Shown here one piece after another: positions 8,890-21,343 of a stretch of DNA of 64,000 nucleotides. The notes under the pieces are model-generated. The model was not told the DNA's origin. It was given only the letters and a program-made list of their open reading frames with translations, and made no database searches. Position 1 is the first letter of the stretch, and every line of letters begins with the position of its first letter. The stretch is from Diorhabda sublineata (lineage: Eukaryota; Arthropoda; Insecta; Coleoptera; Chrysomelidae), in NCBI RefSeq assembly GCF_026230105.1, contig NC_079477.1, positions 16,807,001-16,871,000 on the forward strand, read 5' to 3'. A program made the translations under genes and the position numbers.

Positions 8890-11505
8890 TATGGAGACTG
8901 TCATAAAGCGTTGCTACCATGCATTTTCAAATAAACTATGGATGCATGTTTATTTGTATTTTAAGTCCCGTATAAAACTATACCGAATTTTGCACCATTT
9001 TCTAAATTATTAAGATACAACTGCCATCTTGTAATTTTCCTAAAATCATTTATCTTCCTGAAGCATTTTCTATTTTTTCTACGACTAAGGTAAAAGAATA
9101 TTACATGCATCACCGCTAGAATAAGCTATTCATTATAGGATGAAAAAGTACTTTATTTGCCTCATTTTAGATCGAATATGCCAAGGATTCAGGGGCGCAG
9201 TTACGAAGCAGCTGGCGAGACCATACAGGGACAACGATCTACTTATAGTGTGTTTATCTCATATTTCCATAAAACGTTTTTCTCGTAACCCGACAATTTC
9301 TATGCTGAAGCTATAAAAACGTATTCAATAAATCTAGGTCATTAACTTATTTAGAATTATATCTATTCTACAAAAATAGTGAATAACAAATCACAATTAT
9401 TATTTAATCAAGCATTTCAAAAAAATATAAATTCACAACGTGTAGAATTGTCACATTTTCATATTATTGTTCATTACATTTATACCGATACATTCACCGA
9501 TAATAGTGAATAGTGATATGAACCAGTTTTTAGTATTTTACAGCCTTGAAAATGGATGCAAAGTCATTCGAAAGCTTGGTATGGTATTAAAAAAGGTCAT
9601 TAAATTGAAAAATCCTCCCATTCCCCCATAATTGAAAAATTGTTATTTGTATTGCAGAAAATTATTTTTCGTGCTTTTGTTTTTTAACTAGTCAATCGTG
9701 ACTAATCACCAGTTTGATTTTATATATAAATCAAACGATTAACATTGAGCTCAATAGAATAAAAAATCAAAATTTATTTTGGTAATCATATAGATTAGAA
9801 CGTTCATCGCAACACGTTGAGTGTTATAAAAATAGAAAACATTTTAAAAGAAATAATCGAAATTTATTGATCAATGCATCAGAAAAATCTGTGTATATAT
9901 CTTGATTTCAATATTGAATAATCCAGAGCAACATAATTTTATTTAACCAAACAAATCAATTATTAAGTTTAATTGCACTTAGGAGTGTTATTGAAATCAT
10001 TTGATAGAATTTGTATGTTTTGTCAACATTAACTTTTATTTATCTCAAATATATTCGTTTTAAGTAACGAACTTTTTTGATTTTAAGACCAACTCATAAT
10101 AAAACAGCCCCTAACATTTCAGTGTTATATTGATAAAATATTATCTGATATTCTTATTTTCTTCGTTATCGTTATATGGGCAAATTCCGTTGCATTAAAA
10201 GTTGAAAAGAAAATTATTAGATTATATTCAAATGAAACAATTCAGATTTATTCAAAAGGTTTAAAACTTTTAACCTAATTTTTCTGGCTGGAGACTCTTC
10301 CTCAGAAAGTGGTATTCAGCCTCAGTTAAAGTATATAAACAACTGGTACTTAGATGCGGGGTGAATAATTAATATTAAATTGAACACCGCCAACTTTTTA
10401 ATGATCGACGTTTAAAATTATTAAAAAAAGGTAGAAAAGCTGGAAAGAACTTATGAGTTAAATTGATATAAACAAATTATCCCTGGACAAGATTCTCCAA
10501 AATAATATTTATTGCCGTGAAAAATGCTTAGCAACAAAAATTTAACACATGAAAAATTTGAATTCATATTTTTTTAAAATATAACTAAACAGGAATGTGT
10601 TATATTCTATTCGTTATGTTCCCTAAATAAACACAAAAAAATGAATTTAAACGGAAACTATTATACAGAATTTGCTTAAAATGAAAAGAAATTAATGAAG
10701 ATAACTGGAATTTTGCGAGCATTATGTAACCAGCAACGTCAAAAAGGTACCTGTGAATGTAAACAATAATATCAACACAAGTTTTACTAAAAAACTTTGG
10801 TTTAAACACTTTTAGTGTAGGTAGATAGAGGACGATTTCGAATACATTCCGAGATTTTATTGAATTTTTCAAATGGAGTGGGAGGTCGATAACAAATTAA
10901 ATTTTTTCAAAAACTCTAATGTTAGAATTAACATAGAAGTGATTATTTACCCACAATAAGTGATCCAATGAATATTAAAAATATTTGAAGAAAATCGTAA
11001 CAAGCCTACGACAGTATCGTAATAACTTAATTTCTTATGTCTTGACTAGAAAAAAAATCTAATAATATCCTGTTAGCCCATCTGCTCGGAGTAGAAATGC
11101 AAAGAATATTATTATTCAAGATAATATTCTAATAATGATTGGGTAGTTAATCTTGTATTAGTTTTCGTTTATGAATACATTCTAGCCTTATTCATCTTTA
11201 ACCAAAAGCTACTACTCCTGACCAAGTTAGTATACTTTGAAGATGAACGGTGTTTTCAAAGTTTACTTCAAAGAACTTGACAAAATTCAAACTTTATACA
11301 ATTAACCAGCCTTTTTTGTCCTTGAAGTGGGGTAGTAGCTTCTTCATTGACGACCTGTGCTACATCGTGGATCAATGTGAGACTTTCAACTTACAAGTTA
11401 TTTCATGTAGGTAGCTTTGTTAGTTCTTTTTCAAACTTTCTTACCACTTCTTCATATTCCTTTCTGTCACAGTTTTCTAGTTCGTCTTTTTTTCTAAAGG
11501 AATAA
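8890..11505. other. AT-rich non-coding stretch
   Basis: No gene found in about 2.6 kb. A minus-strand CTGAGGAAGAGTCTCCAGCC-AGAAA tract near 10270-10310 resembles sequences found at transposon ends, but I cannot assign it. The 90-codon open frame at 10600-10872 shows no family resemblance. Confidence 0.45.
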
Positions 11506-11690
11506 TCAATATTAATGTCCCGAGTGCATGTCAAATTGTCGATAATTTAATATTAAATATTGAATATTCAATATTAATGTCCCGAGTGCATGTCAAATTG
11601 TCGATAATTTAATTTTCTCGAGTGCGCGAATGCGCACGAGAGGAAATTATGAGACAATTTGACATGCACGAGAGGGCATTTTGGCAGACT
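11506..11690. repeat. 62-bp tandem duplication running into a hairpin
   Basis: A unit containing CCCGAGTGCATGTCAAATTG occurs twice with a 62-bp period (11519.. and 11581..). The second copy (11581-11628) is then inverted at 11632-11681 (GACAATTTGACATGCACGAG), so the DNA can fold into a ~48-bp hairpin whose loop region is GC-rich (GAGTGCGCGAATGCGCAC). This is MITE-like structure with no coding sequence. Confidence 0.8.
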
Positions 11691-11793
11691 ATTTCCCGAG
11701 AAAAATTTAATTTAAAATAAACAATAATTGTTCCTTTACTTAAAATATAAAATTAAAACCAAATGATGTTTATTAATCCTAGACGAAAATTTG

Positions 11794-11829
11794 GCACTAG
11801 TGCAAATTATCGATAATTTGCACTAGTGC
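11794..11829. repeat. Perfect 36-bp palindrome
   Basis: GCACTAGTGCAAATTATC is followed immediately by its exact reverse complement, with no spacer. It also contains shorter nested palindromes (GCACTAGTGC twice and ATCGAT at the centre). Confidence 0.95.
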
Positions 11830-14785
11830 AGTATTATCGCTGAAATTTGATCGTTGCTAGGTAAACATAAAATATTACAGCTTTTTGGTTGGCTTAAATT
11901 TTTCGAAGGAAATAGTCTGTTATATTTCCTCAGGATTTTTTCATATTTGAATATTTCTAGGAATTTGTTTCTACCTGTCTCTTTTTTAATTTTTTCCGTG
12001 TTCTTGAGCTTTGTAATATTGTAAAATCGGTGTTCTCTTATGCCTCTTATCATCCGTGGGAATACAAAAAGTTTTATCGGGTCAGGTCAGGCGTGTTAGC
12101 TGTATGTGGCAGCGTAACCATATCAAGATGGCATGTTTTTAGGTGTATTGTCATGGTGAAAGAACTAGGGACAATATTCACAGAAAGGTGGAATCGAGAG
12201 ATTTGATATCAGCTAACTTTCAAAAACAGTAACAAGTGTTAATGACTGAGAGGAAAAATTTATACCAAAATTACTAGGACTTCTCATTGCAATGATCAAC
12301 TTCTCATTACAATGTTTCAAAAATCATAGTGATGCGAGACTTTTTTGGTGAAGTGTATTTACACCTAATGGAGCCGCAGTTGTGTATATTTTCTCAGTAA
12401 AGATGCCGCACACATTTCGTTTTCTTAACAAATATCTGTTCCGATATAAAAAATAACTCTCATATACATTCTGCAAGAATTTGACAATATCATTCCTACC
12501 AAAATAATACAGACTTTCTAATGTCGAGATTGTTTTCAAGCAATATCATGGATTTCAGCTTAGATAATTGGTTCACAAGAAATTTGGAGAATACTTTCCA
12601 GACTACAAATTTAAATGCATATAAATTACTGAAATTACTAGGTGTCAGATACTGTAAACGTTACAAATAGTTTTGTGAAAGTAAACCATTGATACATACT
12701 ATTCCTCAAATGGTTTAAATCTTGAAATCTTGTATATTTTATTTACATACTCTTCTATAGAATCCTAGGTAACCGCCACAATAGATGCAATCCGAATTTC
12801 GAGAAACTTTTCCTCGTTGAACGTTTTTTACGTGAATATCGAAGTTTGAAATATACTATGTCCCTTAGGAGGATAACGAAAGCTTGTTGAGTTTGATGTT
12901 TTTATTTGTATAAGACTATTAATATTGTGTTGATTTTATGGTCGTGATATAGAACTTATTTTCGCTGTAGGGCTTGGTTTGGGATGCTTGTTTCACGTTT
13001 GTGTACGTCTCTTATCCCACGAGTACAGTATGTTCAAGTATATTATTGAGGTGGGACATAAAAATAACCATCAGATTAATTGTAGAGTGAGGGGGGTACA
13101 CAGCGGCTAAATTATTTCCATATCAGTTTTAGATACAGGTAAAATAGGTATGATATAAAATCGCATTTAATATTTGTTGTTTGCGTTAGACAATAATATT
13201 GTTGAATACCTTGTATAGTATATGATTTATATAAACACGCTTCGAATAAGACAATTTACTGGAAGAAAAATTCGTGACTACTTTGGCTTTATGCCCTGTC
13301 GATTATTAAATTACCTTTTCTTAAGTAAGCCCTTGCCACTTTCAATGAATTGCTAGTGAATGACAATTCATTTTATGAAAAAATTGAGCCAGATATGCTA
13401 TATCGGATTTTTCCCCTAATTTGAAATTCCAATAGTTTCTTATTCCATGGTAAATTTATTATATTTAAAATTTCGGAAAGATTTTGAAAATACCTAGCAT
13501 AGTCTTCAAATTAAGATTACTTGGGAGTTGAATTGGGAAAGATATTAAATAGAAGTTCAGCTGTAGAGTAACTTCAATTTTGTTCTACTTGCTGGTTGAC
13601 ATGTGGGCACGGACTTTTCTTGTTACTTTATTGCATATGACTTTTCTATAGCTATCTTTAGCTGCTCTGATGTTTACCAAAAGAAATGTGATTTTCTCAT
13701 TAGTAATATTTCATGAATTGTTAATTATTATTGATAAATCAAGATATTTAGTGTCTTACGTCACGATTATACAGAGTGAGTTTTATGTATGGAACGATTC
13801 AATTATCTCGGAAACGGCTTGTATGATTTCTATAAATTTTTGTGCGCAAGGGTCTTGTTATGCGGCCGGTATTATGGTGGTATCTATAGTGTTGTCAGAT
13901 CTTTCCTTTTTCCCTGAAAAATAATGAACTTTGTTATTTCAAATAGAACACCCTATAAATTTTGTGTTTTTATGAATCCTTAAGAAATACTGATTATCTA
14001 CACCCAATTGCCATAATTTCGGAGTTATAGCTTCATTTACAGTACCTCCACCAAAGTTGATATAAATAAATACATGTACATTTAGATGGCTACGATTGAA
14101 TAAACTGGATTTATTTGAATATTCCTTAATTCGTTCTGTGCTAATGAAAACCTCGTAACAAGGTCTAGTGTCAGTAAGTTAGTAAAGAGTTCAACGAAGC
14201 TGGTGCAGTAAAATATTTATCCACATCAAGGCGCAGAAAACCTACAACAACTGAAAACAAATCTTTAAATGTTTGTGTCGTGCTCAAAATTTTGTCCATA
14301 ATTCGAATTTTCATATCAAGGTATATATGTAGGTATAGTAACTGAAGTAATGAATTCATACTATTTGATGTTACCACATCGTATATTAAGTACATACCGA
14401 AGCTAATAATTGCCGTTGTGCATTTCATTTCTGCTATTATTCAGTTTGTTATTTTCCAATTTATTTTTCCAATCTCGATACCCAAGTATTTGCATACCAA
14501 AATACGCGACCGATTTTTTTAACGCAGCTATAAAATACATTGTAGAAATAAATCAGTAGATTCCTGTTCAGCCTACATTCGAAAAATAACTGACCTGGAA
14601 ATCAGGTATGAATAATATCATATCAAAGTGTAGTGAAAAGAAAAACTTTTCAAAATTTGTTGGAAGAACATCTTAGGGAGCGAACGCAATTTAAAAAAAT
14701 TGGAAATGGAAATAATTTCTATTATGTTTGTTGGGATTATTTATTGAGCAATGGTGTATTTGTTAAATAACTAAAATTTAATTAT
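11830..14785. other. Non-coding stretch with a probable dispersed repeat
   Basis: No gene recognised. At 13760-13995 the sequence ACAGAGTGAGTTTTATGTAT, TCTCGGAAACGGCTTGTA and AATAGAACACCCTATAAA resembles high-copy insect repeat sequence I have seen before, but I cannot name the family. The remainder is AT-rich and featureless. Confidence 0.35.
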
Positions 14786-14789
14786 TTAA

Positions 14790-15990
14790 CCCTCTAACGG
14801 TAAGGTGGAGTGTGTCATCGTAAACAGTAAGGAGGGGTTAAATGCGACCCATCTAGAGTTTTCTTTGAAAAAATGGTTCAGAATCAAGAAAACAATTTTA
14901 TTTTCTATACATCAGACATTCATATTCATTTCTCACCATCAATCTGATAACTCAAAAAATCAGGAACACATTTTTTAACTTTTTTTCCAAAGCAAAATGA
15001 ATATTTTATAAGGAACTCTTGTCACTTGGTAGTTTGTGATAACAGTTTTTATTCTACCTACGAACAATCACATTTAGTTTCATAATCTATACCAATAAAA
15101 TAATTATTTCAATTAGAAAACTACATTAAAAGTTTAACTGTACATTGAAGCAAAAATAATATCTATCAAGGAACTCTCAGTTGTCATTTGGTAAAAGCAA
15201 TTATAACATAAAGAGACATTATTCAGTCTTATCAAATAACAAAGTGAAGTACTGTTCAAACCACTTTTGTAACTAGCTATAGGACTAGTACTTTTTTGAT
15301 TTCAAAAACATGTTTGATGAATCACAATCAATAAAAATAATTAAAAATAAACCAATAAAAAATTTAATCAGAATGTTCATCATTAGTAGCACTTTTGGAA
15401 CATACAATCATATTGTATTCTCCGCCCAAATTGCTGTTGAATTTTGCACAAAAATTGTTGCCGTCCATGTCTTTTGAAGAATTATAATAAATGCACCTTC
15501 TTCTATTCTGCTCTAGATTACTTGTCGGGGCAGTAGCTAACGATTGGGGCGATTCCTTGCCCAAAATCATTAAAAATGCATTTACACCTGCCATGTCAAG
15601 CATTCCAAAAAAATACCTGATGTGTCATCTCTTGCTCTTCCTTTTTGTTGTTTTATTATGACAAAGTTTTTAGCTTTAATAAAGATCAAATGAATGATCA
15701 AAATGTTGGCTTTAAAAAAATCTTAGACAGATTTATTCTGATTCTTCAACCCACAACACCATTCGAAATAAAATACGACGAATACGACCGAAGTAGGTTG
15801 AAACGTTAATTTAGACATTATTTAAGATTTTCATAGAAAAGATAATTAATATCAAAACAAATTATGCACTCAATTTAAAAGTGAATGTTTCCACCATGCA
15901 TCACTTATTTTATCCAATTTTCCAACGTTCGGAGTACATCCGTTTTATCAGAAAATTTGAAGTAAATGGCTTTATGTCGGCTCAGCTGGG
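14790..15990 (-). mobile_element. piggyBac-like element remnant
   Basis: A piggyBac-type C-terminal reading frame (15364-15603, minus) is bracketed by TTAA-CCCTCTAACGG on the left (TTAA 14786-14789) and CAGCTGGG-TTAA on the right (TTAA 15991-15994). TTAA targets with CCC/GGG tips are diagnostic of piggyBac. Beyond the first three bases the ends are poorly alike, so the boundaries are provisional. At ~1.2 kb it is far shorter than an autonomous element (2-2.5 kb). Confidence 0.5.
15364..15630 (-). pseudogene. piggyBac transposase C-terminal fragment
   Basis: The frame reads FFGMLDMAGVNAFLMILGK, matching the conserved block near the end of the piggyBac catalytic domain. It is followed by a spacer and RRRCIYYNSSKDMDGNNFCA, the start of the cysteine-rich C-terminal DNA-binding finger. 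Several expected Cys residues of that finger have been replaced (CIYY, CAKF), and the catalytic Asp-containing region upstream is absent. It is a dead fragment. Confidence 0.65.
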
Positions 15991-15994
15991 TTAA

Positions 15995-17460
15995 TATTTT
16001 CAGCCCAGTTACACCTTATTCATAATTAAAATCAATTGATCCAAATTCTCTTGCGTCAATTAGCTTATTAATTTTATTACATTTGAATTTTATGAAAATA
16101 TAAGTTGAGAAAAAATAATAAAAAAATAAATACATTTACTTTACGCCTCAGTTTCTATCCTTCACGGGCTCTTGTATTTGTTCTTTAATGTCGTCTATAG
16201 TTATTGCCAGATTATGGTAAACATTATCTTCTAGCCAACTCCATAGAAAAGAGCCAAACAGGATAGATCTAGAAATCGGGGTAACCTAGAAAATAGACAT
16301 TTGCCTTTCTGATCTTTTAAATTTAATTGCTCTTGCATATTTTTTGAAACATGACGTAACTGCAAGAGTACAGCTGTTCTACAGATAACGCTAGTTATTT
16401 CAAAAATATCACTGTATTATCTTAAATTTAAAAATTATAAACAACACATTATTCAGTATTTGTTTAATGCTCATCAATTGCGAACTTTTTTCAATACATT
16501 TGTGAAAACAGAACATTGGTATAGTTGTATGATACCATACTTTTATTTGGAATACATCATTCTAATAATGCCACATGAGCTGTGATTGAACGAGGACTTA
16601 TGAGCTGCCAGATGTTCAAAAGAGGTAACGACTCCAAAAACACAATCTACAAAACGGTCATGAATGATCGCCAACTGTAATTGCTGGAGCTAGTAACATA
16701 GTAGACATTTCAAAAAGGGGTACTGCCTCTAAACTCTAAGGAAAAATACTTCAAACCCTAGACAAAAGAAAAATCAAAGCAAGGAACTAAAACTATAGAG
16801 GAGGTGAAGACCGTTTCATTTGTAAGCAAGTTCACTAGGCGTGGGTTAATTTTCATTGACTATTTTGGGAAGCTATCATCGGCCAGAATTATATGAATAT
16901 TTGGACAAAGAAATTAAGCAAATATGACATGTTATAATAAGATTGACACAACAAATCCTTAATTAACGAAGCCGAGGTGCTCTGTCGTGATTTCATGATG
17001 CATATATAAGAAGGCGAGGCAACATATATCTATAGTTCAAACAATTCAATTGCTGTTTTAAAAAAATTCTGAAATCGTTTTATATTTTTCAATAGGTTCC
17101 AGTAGAAATGAAACCGTAATACGCCTTGCGTTATATTTGCTATCAAGTATAACAAAGTGTGAATTACAGTTGTAACTCGAAATGCTGACTTCAGCGGGCC
17201 ATATCTTAGAACCCATTAAACTTTAAGATTCAAGCCCATTTAAATGCTTATCTGAGGTATTGGTAGAAATTTTTGCTATAAATTAGACGATATTAACTAC
17301 ATCACACTACTAAGTAGAGCCAAAAGTATATTACTCTGGTATCCTGTGTAGTTGTGTGCATTGAGACATTTGTTGAGGATGCTAAAACGAGTAACATATC
17401 CAAAATGCAACCAAATTAACAATGTTGCATTGTCTTATTGTTGGCATCATTGAACTGATC
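15995..17460. other. AT-rich non-coding stretch
   Basis: No gene or repeat family recognised. Confidence 0.5.
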
Positions 17461-17499
17461 CCTTAGCACGTGAGTTGCTTCTTAGATTTAGAGATTTGG

Positions 17500-18090
17500 C
17501 AACACCGATGTGGATATGTCAAATCTGACAATGGCAAAAAATGGAATGTTTTCGTGTGATGTTTTTTATGTCTTTCGACATGAATTGAACCAACAGCAGC
17601 CTGCCAATCAACTTGCTTCGACTTTTGGTAATGAAAGACTATCTCACGCAACCGTATTTCGCTTGTTTTCCGAATTCAATCATGATCGCACTTACAGTAT
17701 GAAGTTCGTGAAAGTCATCCCTGATCGGCTGTTGTGTCAAAAAACATCGATGCTGTGCGTAAACTGATAATGCAAGATCAACATGTGAGTTGAGCATCAT
17801 TTCAACTTGCATAGATTTAATTTTGCATGAGTATTTGTGCGGTCAAAAACATTTGTTCGCGTTAAATAGGTACCGCTAAAAAAGCTCATCTCCAGTTCAA
17901 ACAAAAACCGTTTTTATCAGTCGAAACATCGAATTGATAGGTACCCAATGACTTCTTCTTATTCCCGCTGATTAAAAATTAATTGCGAAGTCAACTTTTT
18001 CCTACACCTGAAGAAGCGGTTGATGCGTTAAAATCATGTTTTCTAGGAACCTAAATCTGAATATTTTGAAAAACAATAAAGCCATATCCA
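17500..18090 (+). pseudogene. Internally deleted mariner transposase
   Basis: The N-terminal part (17540-17810) reads FRHELNQQQPANQLASTFGN, HATVFRLFSEFNHDRT, and in another frame VVSKNIDAVRKLIMQDQHVS. These are the paired helix-turn-helix domain and linker of a mariner-family transposase. After ~130 bases of unrecognised sequence the C-terminus follows: HPNDFFLFPLIKNKLRSQLF, PTPEEAVDALKS and SEYFEKQ near 17945-18085. The catalytic first and second Asp blocks between them have been deleted, and several frameshifts are present. The layout is that of a short non-autonomous mariner derivative. Confidence 0.75.
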
Positions 18091-18099
18091 ATTATTATA

Positions 18100-19065
18100 A
18101 ATATTTGTTTTTATTTGTCTATGTCAAATCTTAAGTAACCCTTGTAGCATCCCATTTGATTTTTATGCGAAACAAAGACAAATTGTTAAGAGTAAAATAT
18201 TAATGTTACTACTTGTGGTATAAAATGTTATATGTGTTTTTTCTGAACATCCACAGAAATATGTAAAAATTTTCAATAAAGGAGAAATAATTAACTGTTG
18301 ATTAAAAATTGTTTTAGTATATATAAAATGCCTTGAATTGAATTATGAGTGCCACTCAAACTCGGACTAAACATATATTTCACAGAATTTTTATCTAGAT
18401 AAAAATCGATATTTCACGTATAGATTTTTTTTTCACATGAGTAAAATAGTTGATCCCAAAAATTTACTATGATATAAATATCGAGCAGTTTCTAAAGTTA
18501 ATCTACTACATAATGTTTACAATCTATTATTACACGTATATTTACATCTTGGACGTTCAACTTTTACATTCACTACTATTTTCGAGACTGCTAGAATAGA
18601 AATAGTATAAAATAACATGTAAGCAAACTTGTCACAATTAATTCAAATTGTTTTGCTCGGGGCCCAATTTCGTTTAAATACACTGCTCAACAATTGATAG
18701 GGATAAGTAATGTCATATTTCGCTTATTATACAAATAGAATTAATTCAAATATATGGTTGCACATTTGCTTTGTTTCCAGTTTTACACAGTGTGTTTTTG
18801 TGTATGTTTCTTTGCTTGTTTTTATGACATTTACCAGAAAGTTGATTACCAAACTCTGATATCATGTTCCTTAATTTCCTTATTTTCAATTCAGTTATTT
18901 TAAACATAATTTATCATAGTAAGTTATGCTTAAATGAAGAATTTCACACAAAGTGTAATAAATCGCACTCGTAGAATTGCTATGTGACGAATGGTGCAGC
19001 CTCATATGTTCATGGAGGAGGACGATAACCCATCAAAAGACTTTTAGCTATATGTATATTACTGG
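18100..19065. other. AT-rich non-coding stretch
   Basis: No gene recognised. TACACTGCTCAACAATTGAT at 18678-18697 looks like the tip of a DNA transposon, but I found no matching inverted copy nearby. Confidence 0.4.
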
Positions 19066-19069
19066 CTGC

Positions 19070-19980
19070 AAGGAAGAATCAAATTTACTGTGCTTCTCGT
19101 ATCACTAGGGATTTGCGTAATGCCTACTTTTGGTATTCTGTCACAAATATATAGAGGTCAAAAATGTACCATCTGAATGGAAAGAAAGTATTCTGATACC
19201 GATTTTCAAAAAGCGAGAAAAAACCGATCCCCAAAATTATCGAGGCATTAGCCTGATGAGTACGGCTCTGAAACTATTCACTAAAATCTTAGCAGAAGAA
19301 GTAATGTCTACCGGGATATGTGAAGAACAGCAAGGTTTCAGAAACAACAGATCTGCTATAGATGCTATATTTATAATGCGCCAATGACTGAAAAAGCCAT
19401 AGAGTTTAATAAGGTAGCCCTTATGTGCTTCATTGATCTCACCCAAGCGTTTGATAGGATACGCTTAACTGATGTTATAACTCTACTAAAAAAAAGGAAC
19501 GTTTACCCCAATATAATAAGAGTTATCGAAAAACTTAACACCGATAATTACGGCTTTGTGAGAACGGCAAACAAATTAGGCAATAAAATACCTGTGGCAA
19601 CTGGTATCAGACAAGGGGATAGCCTAAGCCCAATCCTGTACAATATTATAATGGACAAAATCATCAACGAAGTAAAGCAAGCCGGGAGAGGATACCGAAT
19701 GGGAGACAAAGAGATAAAAATTATATGCAATGCTGATGACACAGTAATCATCTCGGAAGACGAAGATAACCTACAGAAGCTCCTATATATATCCTAACAA
19801 ATAGCGAACACGTACAACATGCAAATATCCACAAAAAAAAAAAACAAAATCTCTCACAATATCTAAAGAACCGAGAAGATGTAAACTAGCGATCTACGAT
19901 CAGAGTGTAGAACAAGTGATGTCCTTCAAATATCTATTAACAAACATAACAATCTACGTGATCCGTCGATGTACAAAGTA
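19070..19980 (+). pseudogene. LINE reverse transcriptase fragment, sense
   Basis: The core motifs of a non-LTR reverse transcriptase are in order: PSEWKESILIPIFKK, DPQNYRGISLMS, EEQQGFRNNRSA, then after a one-base break at ~19386 FIDLTQAFDRI (first catalytic Asp block), GIRQGDSLSP, and NADDTVIISED where the catalytic YADD should be. The Tyr to Asn change and the frameshift mean it is inactive. The thumb region continues beyond a stop (RRCKLAIYDQ, EQVMSFKYL) to ~19980. The endonuclease and 5' part are missing, as in most 5'-truncated LINEs. It resembles insect RTE/R1-type elements; the clade is uncertain. Confidence 0.85.
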
Positions 19981-20185
19981 AAGTAATTTCTCTGTAGTTG
20001 TTACATTGTTTGTTATCTCCTGACTTCAAAATTGGTAGTAACAATGCTACTTCCTAGTCTTTTGGTATAATTGCCTTATTCCAAGCTATGTTACATATTT
20101 TTGTAAATAGATCTATCCACTCTATCCCATAGCTTTCGACATTTCAGGTGTTATTTTGTCGCATCTGCCAGGGTTATAGAAATTA
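19975..20185 (-). pseudogene. Second LINE reverse transcriptase fragment, antisense
   Basis: Read on the minus strand, pieces give PEMSKAMG, FTKICNIAWNKAIIPKD, EVALLLPILKSGDNKQCNNY and REITLLC. These match the region of a LINE RT just before the first catalytic block. Stops interrupt it. It lies tail-to-tail against the sense RT fragment ending at ~19980, so two LINE pieces of different origin are joined in inverted orientation. Confidence 0.7.
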
Positions 20186-20189
20186 TGTC

Positions 20190-20680
20190 GATAACTATTT
20201 TCAAATAAACTATAGTTTAGTGTAATAGGTTATGCTTTTCCATGCATTTTTACAATAATTTGTTAATTAAAAAATTACTAATTCCTTTATATTTGTTTCA
20301 GGTGAGTCAATATTCGCTATTAAAGAAGTTGGTGAGATTTAATTTACATTCATATTTCAAAAATAATTTAGATTATATAGTTACAAGAGCCCAATGGAAT
20401 CAATTCATCGTATATGAAATTCTGCTTTTAAAACGTACTCCACCAGCACAATAAATAATTCTCGGAGAGCACAGTATCTCTCTCGTGGGATTTTCTAGAC
20501 CTGAGCTTTGAGAGGCACAGGATAGATAGATAATACGAACATGTTCTGCTCAGAATTTGTTTGACAAACAAGGATAACAAACAAGACACCGTTTATTAGG
20601 GATGCCATCATGGTATACGACTCCTTATATCCTTTTATATTCGATAAAACACTCTTGTTAAATAAATATTTGTCTACGAA
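20190..20680. other. Non-coding stretch
   Basis: Nothing recognised. The part 20460-20560 is less AT-rich but matches no family I know. Confidence 0.4.
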
Positions 20681-20683
20681 GGT

Positions 20684-21343
20684 CTATATCTTTGAAAGTG
20701 TGGACAATGGAACGCCATATTTACAATGACTGACAAGATTGGAGTTAGATTTATCCAAACAAAGTCTGCCAAAATAGAAACAGTTTTTCATCCGTGAAAC
20801 GAAATTATATTGGAAAACTTCTCTCTCCTGATTTATTGATGACATTTTTTTCATTTTACTCGTTTTACGTTTCCATTTTCGAATAGTATGAACTAGCCCA
20901 CAAATGAGAATTACGATAATTACGATATCTTGTAAATTGGGTTTCATCTGTAAATAGTGTCTTGTACAGCGTTGGTCGATGATTGTTAACCCATCTACAA
21001 AATTTCAACCTATGGATTTCTTCTCCAGGATATGGTCGCGAAAGATTCGAATATGATATGGGTACAGATAAATTTTTTGTAAGACTCTAATTACTTTTGA
21101 TTGACTAGCATTAAGTTCTCTACCTACTTGTCTAGTGCTTATTGTAAGGTTTATAGTAACAATCTAGGTACATGTCGTTCTGTTCTTCCACTAGGAAAAC
21201 TGCCATTATAAACTAACCTAAATATTTGATGACCGGAAATCTTCTGTGTGGTATTCTGTAGCAGTTGTTCTGCCATTACCATAACAAAACCCATAAACAA
21301 AAATTATGTCTGCATGTTCTGTGGTCGAAAACTGATGTGGCAT
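20684..21343 (-). pseudogene. DDE transposase, N-terminal half
   Basis: Starting at ATG 21343 (minus), pieces in shifting frames give MPHQFSTTEHADIIFVYGFC, GNGRTTATEYH, then STRQVGRELNASQSKVIRVL, YLYPYHIRIF, WVNNHRPTLYKTLFTDETQF and TRYRNYRNSHLWAS. This is the helix-turn-helix start, linker (YPYHI) and first catalytic Asp (LFTDE) of the same transposase type whose C-terminal half sits at 2283-2702. Multiple frameshifts kill it. The rest of the catalytic domain is absent after about 20690. Confidence 0.75.

Noticed and set aside
10270..10310. Hammerhead ribozyme on the minus strand
   Set aside because: CTGAGGA and AGAAA are present, but the intervening sequence forms no convincing stem II and no cleavage triplet is placed correctly.
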